Source of the DNA: an uncultured Parasphingopyxis sp.
GTDB taxonomy: Bacteria; Pseudomonadota; Alphaproteobacteria; Sphingomonadales; Sphingomonadaceae
Direction: 5' to 3'
Assembly: GCA_905479515.1 (NCBI GenBank)
Contig: CAJQMX010000306.1
Span: 1-27,434 of the forward strand
Length of the DNA: 27,434 nt
The notes beneath the pieces were generated by a model. The model saw only the letters and a list, made by a program, of their open reading frames with translations, was not told the origin of the DNA and did not search any database. Numbering within the stretch: the first letter of the stretch is position 1; each line of letters starts with the position of its first letter. The position numbers and the translations under genes are program-made. Positions 1 to 6,737 of this stretch are shown here, in pieces.

Positions 1-6
1 GGATTT

Positions 7-330
7 TTACCTGTCGCTTCGGTTCCGTATCCGGCCCGACCCGGCATCCACTTCTACACGAATGACCTGGCCGTCCCGCATGAACGTCATGCGATAGGTG
101 TTACTGCTCTCGAAATAAATAGGGTTGCCGAGATAGTCATAGCCGCGCATCTGCGTGACGACACGCCGTTCGATCACCCGGAGCGGCATAACCCGGCCCT
201 GCTGGCGGTTCTCAAACACCATATCCTGCTCGCTGCGTTGCTGCACCAAGGCAGACGCGGGCGCAGCGATCATCGCGGCGACTCCAAGCGCAAAAGCAAG
301 ACGGATACCCATTACCATGAAGGCATGCAT
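7..330 (-). CDS. Small secreted protein, PepSY-like
   Basis: About 107 residues. A hydrophobic N-terminal segment ends in AAPASA, which looks like a signal peptide with cleavage before LVQQ, so the mature protein is probably periplasmic. The C-terminal half contains a YDYLGNPIYF segment followed by MRDGQVIRVEVDAGSGRI. That resembles the strand pattern and the closing VDAxTGxI motif of PepSY-type domains, which are known as small inhibitory or binding modules. The reading frame stays open to 396, but starting there would put 22 polar residues ahead of the signal peptide, so I prefer the ATG at 330; ATGs at 318 and 312 are equally possible. No good ribosome binding site is visible for any of them. 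It is transcribed divergently from the amidohydrolase. The specific function is unknown. Confidence 0.6.
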   Translation of the reverse strand: MHAFMVMGIRLAFALGVAAMIAAPASALVQQRSEQDMVFENRQQGRVMPLRVIERRVVTQMRGYDYLGNPIYFESSNTYRMTFMRDGQVIRVEVDAGSGRIRNRSDR

Positions 331-488
331 AGATTGCAGGCGTTGAACAACTGGTGAATATCCGTGCAGGTCGGTGTTAAGAAATGGGTGTTGCATCTAT
401 GCCGCAGGGAAACTCGCCGCCAATATGGTCCTTTGAAAGACGTCCAAGAGCGCGGTAAGGCTTGGTTCGGCAAAAAAGGGGGCGCGTC

Positions 489-2093
489 ATGACACGGCTA
501 TTTTCATCGCTTTGCGGAATCGCGGTGCTCGCCTTGGCGGCCATTACCCTGCCCGTCGGGAGCCAGGCGCAGAACGCACCGCAGATGGAACGCGTGCCTG
601 ACCGGGTGGCCGGCGAAGGCGTCGGCCCGTTCGGCCGGATGCTGATCCGCGGCGCGACCCTGATCGACGGCAGCGGCGCGCCGCCTGAAGGGCCGGTCGA
701 CATCCTGGTCGCCGGAAACCGAATCGAAGCGATTTATCGCGGCGATGCGCGGGCCCGCTCCCCCGGCACCGTTGATCATGTGATCGAAGCGGAGGGCATG
801 TATGTGATGCCCGGCTTTGTGGATGTGCACGGCCATAATGGCGATCCGGTCAAAGCGCCTCAGCCTTCCTATGGCTACCGGCTATGGCTCGCGCATGGCG
901 TTACCACGATACGCGGCGTTCCCATTTATTTCGGGCCCAACAATCCTTCGCTCAGCGATAGGGCGCGCAGCGCGGCAAACAGCATCGTTGCGCCGCGCAT
1001 CTTTGCCTATGCCGTGCCCGGCGATGTGTGGAGCAACGGCGCAATCGACAGCCCGGCACAGGGCCGCGCCTGGGTCCGCTGGATCGCGGAGCAGGGCTAT
1101 GACGGGGTGAAGTTTTTCAACAACGAGACGCCGGCCATTCTCGAAGCCATTCTCGACGAAGCCGCGCAGCATAATCTCGGTACGGTCGCCCATCTCGGGC
1201 AGCGCGGCGTGGCAGAGGTGAATGCCGAACGCGCGGTGACTCTCGGGCTGGCCGGAGTCACGCATTTTTACGGGCATTTCGAATCGCTGCTGCGCGAGGG
1301 TGCGGTGGTCCGCTATCCGAGCGACTATAATTATCTCGACGAGCAATCACGCTTCTCGGAGATTGCCCGGCTGGCCGATCAGGTTGTCGAACCGGGCAGC
1401 GAGCGATGGAACGCCTATCTCGATACCCTGCTCGAACATGATGTAACCTTGAGCCCGACCTTCAACATCTATTCCGCCTCTCGTGACGTGATGCGGGCGC
1501 GCACGGCGGAATGGCATGAGCGCTACACCCTGCCTTCGATGATGGACTTTTATTCGCCGAGCCTGACCAATCACGGATCCTATTATCATGACTGGTCAAC
1601 CGGGGATGAAGTGGCCTGGCGCAATTTTTACCGGATATGGATGCAGCTAACCCGCGACTATCTGGATCGCGGCGGGCGCGTGTCGGCAGGTTCGGACGCG
1701 GGCTTTATCTATCAGACATGGGGCTTTGCCTATATCGGCGAACTGGAAATGCTGCAGGAGGCGGGCCTGACTCCGCTTGAGGTGATCCAGGCCGCCACGA
1801 TCAACGGCGCACGGGAAATCTATGCGGCGCGCGGCGAAGAACCGCCCTTCGGCATGATCCGGCCCGGCATGCTCGCCGATCTGGTTATCGTGCCGGAAAA
1901 TCCGCTGGAGAATCTGAAGGTGCTCTACGGCACCGGGCATCTGCGTCTGAACCGCGACACCAACCAGCTGGAGCGCATTGGCGGCGTACGTTGGACGATC
2001 AAGGACGGCATTGTCTATGACGCGCCCGCCCTGCTCGAAAGCGTTGCCGCGATGGTTGAGGCGCAGCGGGCCAGCCGGACCGCCGCGCCCTGA
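489..2093 (+). CDS. Exported amidohydrolase family protein
   Basis: A 534-residue metal-dependent hydrolase of the amidohydrolase superfamily. The start at 489 follows an AAGGGGG ribosome binding site and opens directly into a signal peptide (MTRLFSSLCGI...GSQAQ), so export to the periplasm is likely; the longer frame from 462 adds nine residues ahead of it. Visible motifs are HGH at 114-116 (metal-binding HxH on strand 1), Lys208 in GVKFF (candidate carbamylated lysine), His235 in VAHLG, His259/His263 in THFYGH, Asp403 in SAGSDAG, and the C-terminal RPGMLADLVIV typical of the composite beta-sandwich domain. Together these suit the imidazolonepropionase/prolidase-like branch, whose members hydrolyse amide bonds in dipeptides and related compounds. 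The substrate cannot be read from sequence. The stop lies 4 nt from the convergent DUF4199 gene. Confidence 0.88.
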   Translation: MTRLFSSLCGIAVLALAAITLPVGSQAQNAPQMERVPDRVAGEGVGPFGRMLIRGATLIDGSGAPPEGPVDILVAGNRIEAIYRGDARARSPGTVDHVIEAEGMYVMPGFVDVHGHNGDPVKAPQPSYGYRLWLAHGVTTIRGVPIYFGPNNPSLSDRARSAANSIVAPRIFAYAVPGDVWSNGAIDSPAQGRAWVRWIAEQGYDGVKFFNNETPAILEAILDEAAQHNLGTVAHLGQRGVAEVNAERAVTLGLAGVTHFYGHFESLLREGAVVRYPSDYNYLDEQSRFSEIARLADQVVEPGSERWNAYLDTLLEHDVTLSPTFNIYSASRDVMRARTAEWHERYTLPSMMDFYSPSLTNHGSYYHDWSTGDEVAWRNFYRIWMQLTRDYLDRGGRVSAGSDAGFIYQTWGFAYIGELEMLQEAGLTPLEVIQAATINGAREIYAARGEEPPFGMIRPGMLADLVIVPENPLENLKVLYGTGHLRLNRDTNQLERIGGVRWTIKDGIVYDAPALLESVAAMVEAQRASRTAAP

Positions 2094-2097
2094 ACCG

Positions 2098-2628
2098 TCA
2101 AGCCTGAGCCGGTAGCATTTCCGATTTGCGCAATATGGCGGCGGAGACCAGCGACACGATCAAGCCGATCGGGAAAATCTCGAGAAAGGTCATCGGCATG
2201 CGGAACAGCGGATTGCCATAGCTTTGCCGCATATCCTCCAGCGCCGCGATTTCGCGGTCCAGGTCCGCACCGCTGACCCCGGATTCGCGAACAGCCTCTA
2301 TCGACGAAGCGATATAGCCGTTGATGAAGGCATAATCGCTGCTCGCCAGGTAAATTTCCCAGACGATGACATAGGCAATGCCCGCGACGACCGAGATGCT
2401 GAGCCCGAGCAGGACCGCGCGGCCAAAGCCGATCACCCCGCCCAGCTCAATATCGCGATAGCGTTTGATGCCCATGAAGATCAGCGTGAAGGCAACCAGC
2501 ATGATGAGATAACCGGCCCATTCAGACGCGAGAATGCCCAGCGTGTCACCAAAGATGATGCCGAGCAGCATCGAACTGATGACCACCAGGCCAGACAGCG
2601 TTCCGTAGATCAGTGCAAATTTCGTCAT
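2098..2628 (-). CDS. DUF4199-type integral membrane protein
   Basis: 176 residues from an ATG at 2628 that is preceded by a purine-rich AGGGAGAGGGG. An in-frame extension to 2673 is hydrophilic and less likely. There are four hydrophobic segments: residues about 5-25, 34-55, 70-95 and a C-terminal one near 145-168. A polar loop between the third and fourth contains an acidic, charged helix. This layout, together with the phrase GVIGFGRAVLLGLSISVVAG, matches DUF4199, an uncharacterised inner-membrane family of similar length. It lies 110 nt downstream of, and in the same orientation as, a membrane-anchored LuxR-type regulator, and inverted half-sites lie in that gap. I infer that the pair is a regulator and its target. 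The biochemical function is unknown. Confidence 0.75.
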   Translation of the reverse strand: MTKFALIYGTLSGLVVISSMLLGIIFGDTLGILASEWAGYLIMLVAFTLIFMGIKRYRDIELGGVIGFGRAVLLGLSISVVAGIAYVIVWEIYLASSDYAFINGYIASSIEAVRESGVSGADLDREIAALEDMRQSYGNPLFRMPMTFLEIFPIGLIVSLVSAAILRKSEMLPAQA

Positions 2629-2687
2629 GATACCCCTCTCCCTGTTTCGTGAAGCACCGGACCTAGGCCGCAAAGCCGCTTCATCCT

Positions 2688-2721
2688 ATCGCCCGAAAGG
2701 GTGATTTTCGCCAAATCGCCC
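2688..2721. promoter_or_regulatory. Cluster of three ATCGCCC-type half-sites (candidate operator)
   Basis: In the 110-nt gap between the LuxR gene and the DUF4199 gene there are three copies of a 7-nt element: ATCGCCC at 2688-2694 (+), GGGTGAT at 2699-2705 (the same element inverted, one base changed) and ATCGCCC at 2715-2721 (+). The first two flank a GAAA. The second and third form a 9-nt-arm inverted repeat (2699-2707 with 2713-2721). The arrangement would suit a dimeric DNA-binding protein such as the adjacent LuxR regulator. As RNA, the same bases could form two alternative hairpins, because the central arm is shared. The operator role is inferred. Confidence 0.45.
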
Positions 2722-2738
2722 ATCTTTACGAGCGCCGT

Positions 2739-3149
2739 TCACTGGATCAGCGAGAGACCGCGTGCTTTGCGGATCGCCTGTGTTCGCCGCTGCACTTCAA
2801 GCTTTTCATAGAGCCGCGCGACATGGGTTTTGACGGTGTTGGGAGAGATGCCGAGGGTACGGGCGATCTCCTTGTTGGAATGGCCATCCGCGAGTTGCTC
2901 CAGCACTTCGCATTCGCGCGCTGTGAGCCCCAGCGAGGCAATCGCGGCATGGTTGGTCTCGAATTCGCCGCGCGGTTTGGCCGTCAACCGGTTGCCGGCC
3001 CATAGGCCAAGCGCCGCAAACCCCACAGCAATCACAATAATATAGAATTCGGCCGAGATAGTCCGCACCAGATAGTGATATTCAATCCATGCCAGCAGCG
3101 TGGCCGCCCCGGCCAGGAGCAGCGCGTAGAGAAGGGCTGTCTTCCACAT
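2739..3149 (-). CDS. Membrane-anchored LuxR-type HTH regulator
   Basis: 136 residues from an ATG at 3149. Two transmembrane helices (about residues 4-22 and 33-52) are followed by a short linker and a C-terminal LuxR/GerE helix-turn-helix at about 70-130, with LTARECEVLEQLADGHSNKEIA and GISPNTVKTHV segments in order. There is no receiver, PAS or ligand domain, so this would be a one-component regulator bound to DNA from the membrane. The open frame continues to 3227, but that start lies inside the terminator of the neighbouring gene, so the internal ATG is preferred; its ribosome binding site is weak. The DUF4199 gene follows on the same strand. Signal and targets are unknown; autoregulation or control of the DUF4199 gene is an inference from layout. 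Confidence 0.82.
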   Translation of the reverse strand: MWKTALLYALLLAGAATLLAWIEYHYLVRTISAEFYIIVIAVGFAALGLWAGNRLTAKPRGEFETNHAAIASLGLTARECEVLEQLADGHSNKEIARTLGISPNTVKTHVARLYEKLEVQRRTQAIRKARGLSLIQ

Positions 3150-3201
3150 GCCGTAAAAGCTGGCAGATATTGCGGGTTTTGGCCAGCGTTGGCGGTCATA
3201 C

Positions 3202-3238
3202 AAAAAAAAGACGCTCCGCGGGACCACGCCGCGGAGCG
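3202..3238 (-). terminator. Intrinsic terminator of the TonB receptor / DUF6607 operon
   Basis: A perfect 10-bp GC-rich inverted repeat (3212-3221 with 3229-3238, loop of 7 nt). On the minus strand it is followed by a run of eight T (A-run at 3202-3209 on the plus strand). It lies about 110 nt beyond the stop codon of the DUF6607-type gene and just upstream of the LuxR gene start, so it separates the two transcription units. Confidence 0.88.
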
Positions 3239-3245
3239 CCCAATT

Positions 3246-3333
3246 GGCTGGCTGTGTTTCCCGGGCACGCTCTTTGGGAGAGCAGGGAAAGGGAAGCCAG
3301 CCTTGCGCCGCTCGCTGCGAGGCAGCGGCGCAA
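3246..3333 (-). other. Structured 3' UTR with consecutive stem-loops
   Basis: Between the stop codon at 3348 and the terminator there are two further strong structures. A perfect 10-bp stem pairs 3303-3312 with 3324-3333 (loop 11 nt). A long stem pairs 3246-3253 with 3295-3302, extended by TTTCCC/GGGAA pairing, and encloses a small GCTCT/AGAGC hairpin. Neither has its own T-run. With the terminator this gives a compact RNA of roughly 130 nt made mostly of helices, which could be a stabilised mRNA end or a 3'-UTR-derived small RNA. No Rfam family is recognised by eye. Confidence 0.45.
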
Positions 3334-3347
3334 TTCGCGTTACAAAG

Positions 3348-4340
3348 CTACTCGCTGCCTCCGTTGCTGGAACGGATAACTGCCTGCGCTTCCGCAATCG
3401 CCGAAGCTTCGTCGCGGGTTCCGGCGTCAACTTCCTGTGCCAGCGTGTAAATCGTTTCGGCAATCGTGTTGCCCATGCTGGGTTCTTCGGTCAGCGTGAT
3501 GCCGCCATTGGCCGCGATCACCTCTGCCCATGCTCCGCGCACAGCCGCCCAATAGCCTTCGGTATTCGCCCAATAGGCTTCGCCCGGTGCCGGATCATAA
3601 TCCTCGGTGCGGCTATAAGTGTTGAGCACATATTCCTGCACGAACGGCACAGTTTCTCCGTCGACCAGGCCCTGCTTGATATTGTCCTGCCAATGGATCC
3701 AGCCATCAGGCGAAGGCGAGTGGCGATTGATCGAGAGATAGCGATCATAAACGGGCTCACGCACCGCATCGCGGCGGGCCAGCGGACGCAGCGTCCAGTT
3801 GGAGCGCCAGCGCGGAACGCCGCCCTCTTCGGTCCATTCGCCCCAGCCGCCATAGCGGGGAGAATCATCGACCTGCCAAACGGTCTGGGACCAGCGGCCC
3901 CGCCGCATGCGTTCCGGCACATCCTGCACGGTCCACACACCCTCGCCTTCATAGGCGAGATAGGTTTCCGGCTCATAGACCCAGTCCTGCCGCCAATGCT
4001 TGACGATCACAGGATCATCTTCGGTGCCCATGACGAGAATATGCTGGAGTACGATTGTACGGCCAGTATCCTCGATCACCCGGACATTTTCAAAACCGCC
4101 GGACATTTTTGGCGCGAGCGGCGTGTAATCGGAACGCCAGCGCGTCGACTCCTGCATATCGAAACGGACCCGGTAATCGCCCGCCATGCTAAGGATTATG
4201 GCGCGGTCAGCCTCAAAGCTCGCTTGCTCTTCGGCTGCCGTCGCTTCGGCAACCGGGCCATCGGCCATCGCCGGCGCAAGCGGCGCCATCACACAGAGTG
4301 CTGCCCCGAACAGCGCAGCCTTTAATTTTAACGTGGTCAT
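3348..4340 (-). CDS. DUF6607-type periplasmic protein
   Basis: 330 residues with a clear signal peptide (MTTLKLKAALFGAALCVMAPLAPAMA) and a tryptophan/tyrosine-rich body: DYRVRFDMQEST, VKHWRQDWVYEP, VWTVQDVPERMRRGRWSQTVWQVDDSPRYGGWGEW, and WIHWQDNIKQGLVDGE. This pattern matches what I recall of DUF6607 proteins, which are uncharacterised and often sit beside outer-membrane receptors. It follows the TonB receptor after a 32-nt gap and has its own AAGGGG ribosome binding site, so the two are probably co-transcribed and iron-regulated together. A role in handling the receptor's ligand in the periplasm is an inference. No catalytic motif is recognisable. Confidence 0.7.
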   Translation of the reverse strand: MTTLKLKAALFGAALCVMAPLAPAMADGPVAEATAAEEQASFEADRAIILSMAGDYRVRFDMQESTRWRSDYTPLAPKMSGGFENVRVIEDTGRTIVLQHILVMGTEDDPVIVKHWRQDWVYEPETYLAYEGEGVWTVQDVPERMRRGRWSQTVWQVDDSPRYGGWGEWTEEGGVPRWRSNWTLRPLARRDAVREPVYDRYLSINRHSPSPDGWIHWQDNIKQGLVDGETVPFVQEYVLNTYSRTEDYDPAPGEAYWANTEGYWAAVRGAWAEVIAANGGITLTEEPSMGNTIAETIYTLAQEVDAGTRDEASAIAEAQAVIRSSNGGSE

Positions 4341-4372
4341 TGAGTGTCCCCTTTCAGTGGTCGTGGTCGTAA

Positions 4373-6574
4373 TCAGAAGCGTGCAGTCAGCGAGACGCGG
4401 AAATTGCGGCCCGGTTGGGTGTAGGCGTCAAGAGCCTGGGAGGTCGTCGAGAGCCCGCGCACATCGCGCCAATAGGCGTATTTTTCGTCGGTGATGTTGA
4501 AGAGCCCGGCGCGCAGCGTGAAATTCTCGTTGAACCGGTAAAAGGCCGTCGCGTCGATCGTCGTGAAGGAGGGCGGACGGTAACATTGCGGCGCACAGCT
4601 TGTCCCCAGACTGTCCTCCTGCGAGATGCGCGAAACCATGGTCAGGAAAGCGCGGATGCCGAAGCGATTGTCCGGGTCACGCCAGCCAGCACCCAGAACG
4701 ACTTCGAGCGGATCGATGGTTTCAAGCGGGAAATTCGCGCCCTGAGAGGTCACGTCACCGCTTGCATAGGCAAAGGCGGCATCGAAACTGAGCCCGTTCG
4801 GGAAATTGACCCCCACCCGGCCCTCGACACCCGCAATGTCCACCTCATCGAGATTGACGAACTGGAAGACACCCGGGTCCGCCGGGCTGAAACTGCCCGA
4901 TACCTGAATCTGGGCGATGAAATTGTCGTAACGGCCGATAAAGCCGGTCAGCGAGGCCGAGACGATATCATCATTATAACGGATACCGGCTTCCAACGTC
5001 TCGCTGGTTTCCGGCTTGAGATCAGGATTGGGCTCAGAGGTATAGCCGAAGATGACATTCTCGAAGAACTGGTTGACCTGGCCCGGCTCTGGAGCAGCAA
5101 AGCCTTGCGCATAATTGGCGTACAGATTCACGCCTTCCGCAATTTCCCCGACAATGCCGATCCGCGGCGTGATGCGGGATCCGCTCTGGCTCTCACCGGT
5201 AAAGGTCGGCAGCAGCGGATCGCTTTTGGGATCGAGATCGTAAAAATCGAAGCGCAAAGCCGGGAACAATGTGATCGGCCCGATTGAAATTTCGTCGCCG
5301 ATGAACAGCCCGCCTTGCGTATAATCCGTCTCGGGAAAGGCTGCGCTTGGGAAGGTTTCGCCAAAGGGCGGAACCGTGCCATCCCGCACGCCCATTTGCG
5401 TGGTAAAGGATACATCGCCGCCCGCCACCAGATTATGGGCAATCGTTCCGGTTTCGAAGCTCGTCCGGATTTCCGCGCTGGCGCCCCATACACGGTTGTC
5501 GAATGTGTTGATCCGGGAACGATCGGCCTGCGGCGTCCGCTCCTCAAACGCGGCCTGCCGGTTGTCGCTATCCTGCCAGTAAAGCGCGATCTGCGCATAA
5601 TCGATCGCGCCGCCCTCGTTCTGATAGCGCCAGTCCAGGCCGAAGCGCATGCGTTCTATGCTGTCCCGCGCAATCAGACTGTCGGTCGTCGCGCCGGTAA
5701 AGATGGAGGTCGCCTGTCCGCTCAGCACGTCCGTATAGACGAAATTGTCAAGCCATTCGCCGGTCAGCCGGATGCGGTTGTTCGCGTCAGGCGCAAACAC
5801 CAGCTTGCCCAGCACGGCGTCTGACCGTGTATCCTGAGGATTGGCCCGGGTGCGTGCCGGGCCGGTGCCGCCAACCGTGCCTGCGCTATCCAGTTCCTCG
5901 CCGTCACGCCGCGTATAGGCGATAAGCGCCGACCAGCGGCCCGAACGCCCGGCCAGTATCGCGGTTTCGGAAAATTCGTTGCTCGCCGAATCATACGTGG
6001 CGCGGCCCATGCCGGTAAAATCGTTGCCGGTTACCGCCAGCATGTCTTCCGGGTCGGTCGTTTCAATGCTGACCGCGCCCGACAGGCCGTCCGAACCATA
6101 GAGCGCGGAAGCCGGTCCGCGCAGTATTTCTACCGAGCGGACGAGGCCAAGATCCGCATAATCGCCGCGGCCCGCAGACTGGGCACCGAAGGAGAAACCG
6201 TCTGGTGCGCGCACGCCGTCAACCTGGATCAGCACGCGGTTGCCGCCGATCCCGCGGATCGAGAATCCGGAATTGCCATCGCGGCCCGTTGATCCCAGCG
6301 CTGCCCCGAAACGCGTCGGGGCACGGCGGACACTGACACCCGGTTCGAAGCGCACGAGATCGCGGACATCGGTCGCGAGTTCATCAGCAATCTGCTCGGC
6401 ATCGATCACCGTAACCGTCGCAGGGACATCGCTCGTCAATGTGGGCAGGCGCGTCGCCGTGACCGTAATCGTCCGGCTGTCAAAATTGACGGCGGCATCA
6501 TCGGCATGCGCCGCCGATCCGCAGAATGAGGCCACCACTATGGCTGCGGACGACAAAAACTGAACTCGGTTCAC
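4373..6574 (-). CDS. TonB-dependent receptor, hemin/hemoglobin-type
   Basis: 733 residues starting at a GTG preceded by AGGGGG at good spacing. A signal peptide (to about residue 24, SAAHA) is followed by a TonB-box-like ITVTATRL, a plug domain (about 40-165, containing VRFEPGVSVRRAPT and GVRAPDGFSFG) and a beta-barrel ending in the terminal aromatic ARF. The stretch LYANYAQGFAAPEPGQVNQ followed by NPDLKPETSETLEAGIRY matches the FRAP/NPDL region of the hemin/hemoglobin/transferrin receptor family. Here FRAP reads FAAP (492-495), and no histidine lies between it and NPDL (516-519), although that is where heme receptors often carry a ligand. The substrate may therefore be heme, a siderophore or another chelate. 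A Fur-box-like palindrome lies about 30 bp upstream. Confidence 0.9.
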   Translation of the reverse strand: MNRVQFLSSAAIVVASFCGSAAHADDAAVNFDSRTITVTATRLPTLTSDVPATVTVIDAEQIADELATDVRDLVRFEPGVSVRRAPTRFGAALGSTGRDGNSGFSIRGIGGNRVLIQVDGVRAPDGFSFGAQSAGRGDYADLGLVRSVEILRGPASALYGSDGLSGAVSIETTDPEDMLAVTGNDFTGMGRATYDSASNEFSETAILAGRSGRWSALIAYTRRDGEELDSAGTVGGTGPARTRANPQDTRSDAVLGKLVFAPDANNRIRLTGEWLDNFVYTDVLSGQATSIFTGATTDSLIARDSIERMRFGLDWRYQNEGGAIDYAQIALYWQDSDNRQAAFEERTPQADRSRINTFDNRVWGASAEIRTSFETGTIAHNLVAGGDVSFTTQMGVRDGTVPPFGETFPSAAFPETDYTQGGLFIGDEISIGPITLFPALRFDFYDLDPKSDPLLPTFTGESQSGSRITPRIGIVGEIAEGVNLYANYAQGFAAPEPGQVNQFFENVIFGYTSEPNPDLKPETSETLEAGIRYNDDIVSASLTGFIGRYDNFIAQIQVSGSFSPADPGVFQFVNLDEVDIAGVEGRVGVNFPNGLSFDAAFAYASGDVTSQGANFPLETIDPLEVVLGAGWRDPDNRFGIRAFLTMVSRISQEDSLGTSCAPQCYRPPSFTTIDATAFYRFNENFTLRAGLFNITDEKYAYWRDVRGLSTTSQALDAYTQPGRNFRVSLTARF

Positions 6575-6602
6575 CTGAAACCCCCTGAAGATAGTAATCG
6601 CT

Positions 6603-6621
6603 AATGCGAGTGATTCGCAAT
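6603..6621 (-). promoter_or_regulatory. Fur-box-like operator of the TonB receptor operon
   Basis: The 19-bp sequence AATGCGAGTGATTCGCAAT is a near-palindrome (TGCGA...TCGCA core) of the form seen in proteobacterial Fur boxes. It lies 29 bp upstream of the receptor GTG start, where a repressor would block transcription. This is consistent with iron-repressed expression of the receptor and DUF6607 genes. It also faces the plus-strand uup gene, but at more than 110 bp it is less likely to act on it. Confidence 0.65.
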
Positions 6622-6737
6622 CCTAATAGGTTTGGTGATAATGAGGGTCAACTGCGAAATGTCGAATTGGGCGAAAAAGCGGCCTACCCCTGAGGACCGG
6701 GCTTGAGCCCCACCGCCGTCCCGCCTAAGCCGCCGCC

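Noticed and set aside
3075..4325. A 416-residue plus-strand open frame opposite the DUF6607-type gene
   Set aside because: It lies antisense to a gene with a signal peptide and clear family features, crosses the terminator hairpin, and has no recognisable domain or ribosome binding site. High GC readily creates such frames.
4415..5287. A 290-residue plus-strand frame inside the TonB receptor gene
   Set aside because: Antisense shadow of the receptor; no domain, no ribosome binding site.
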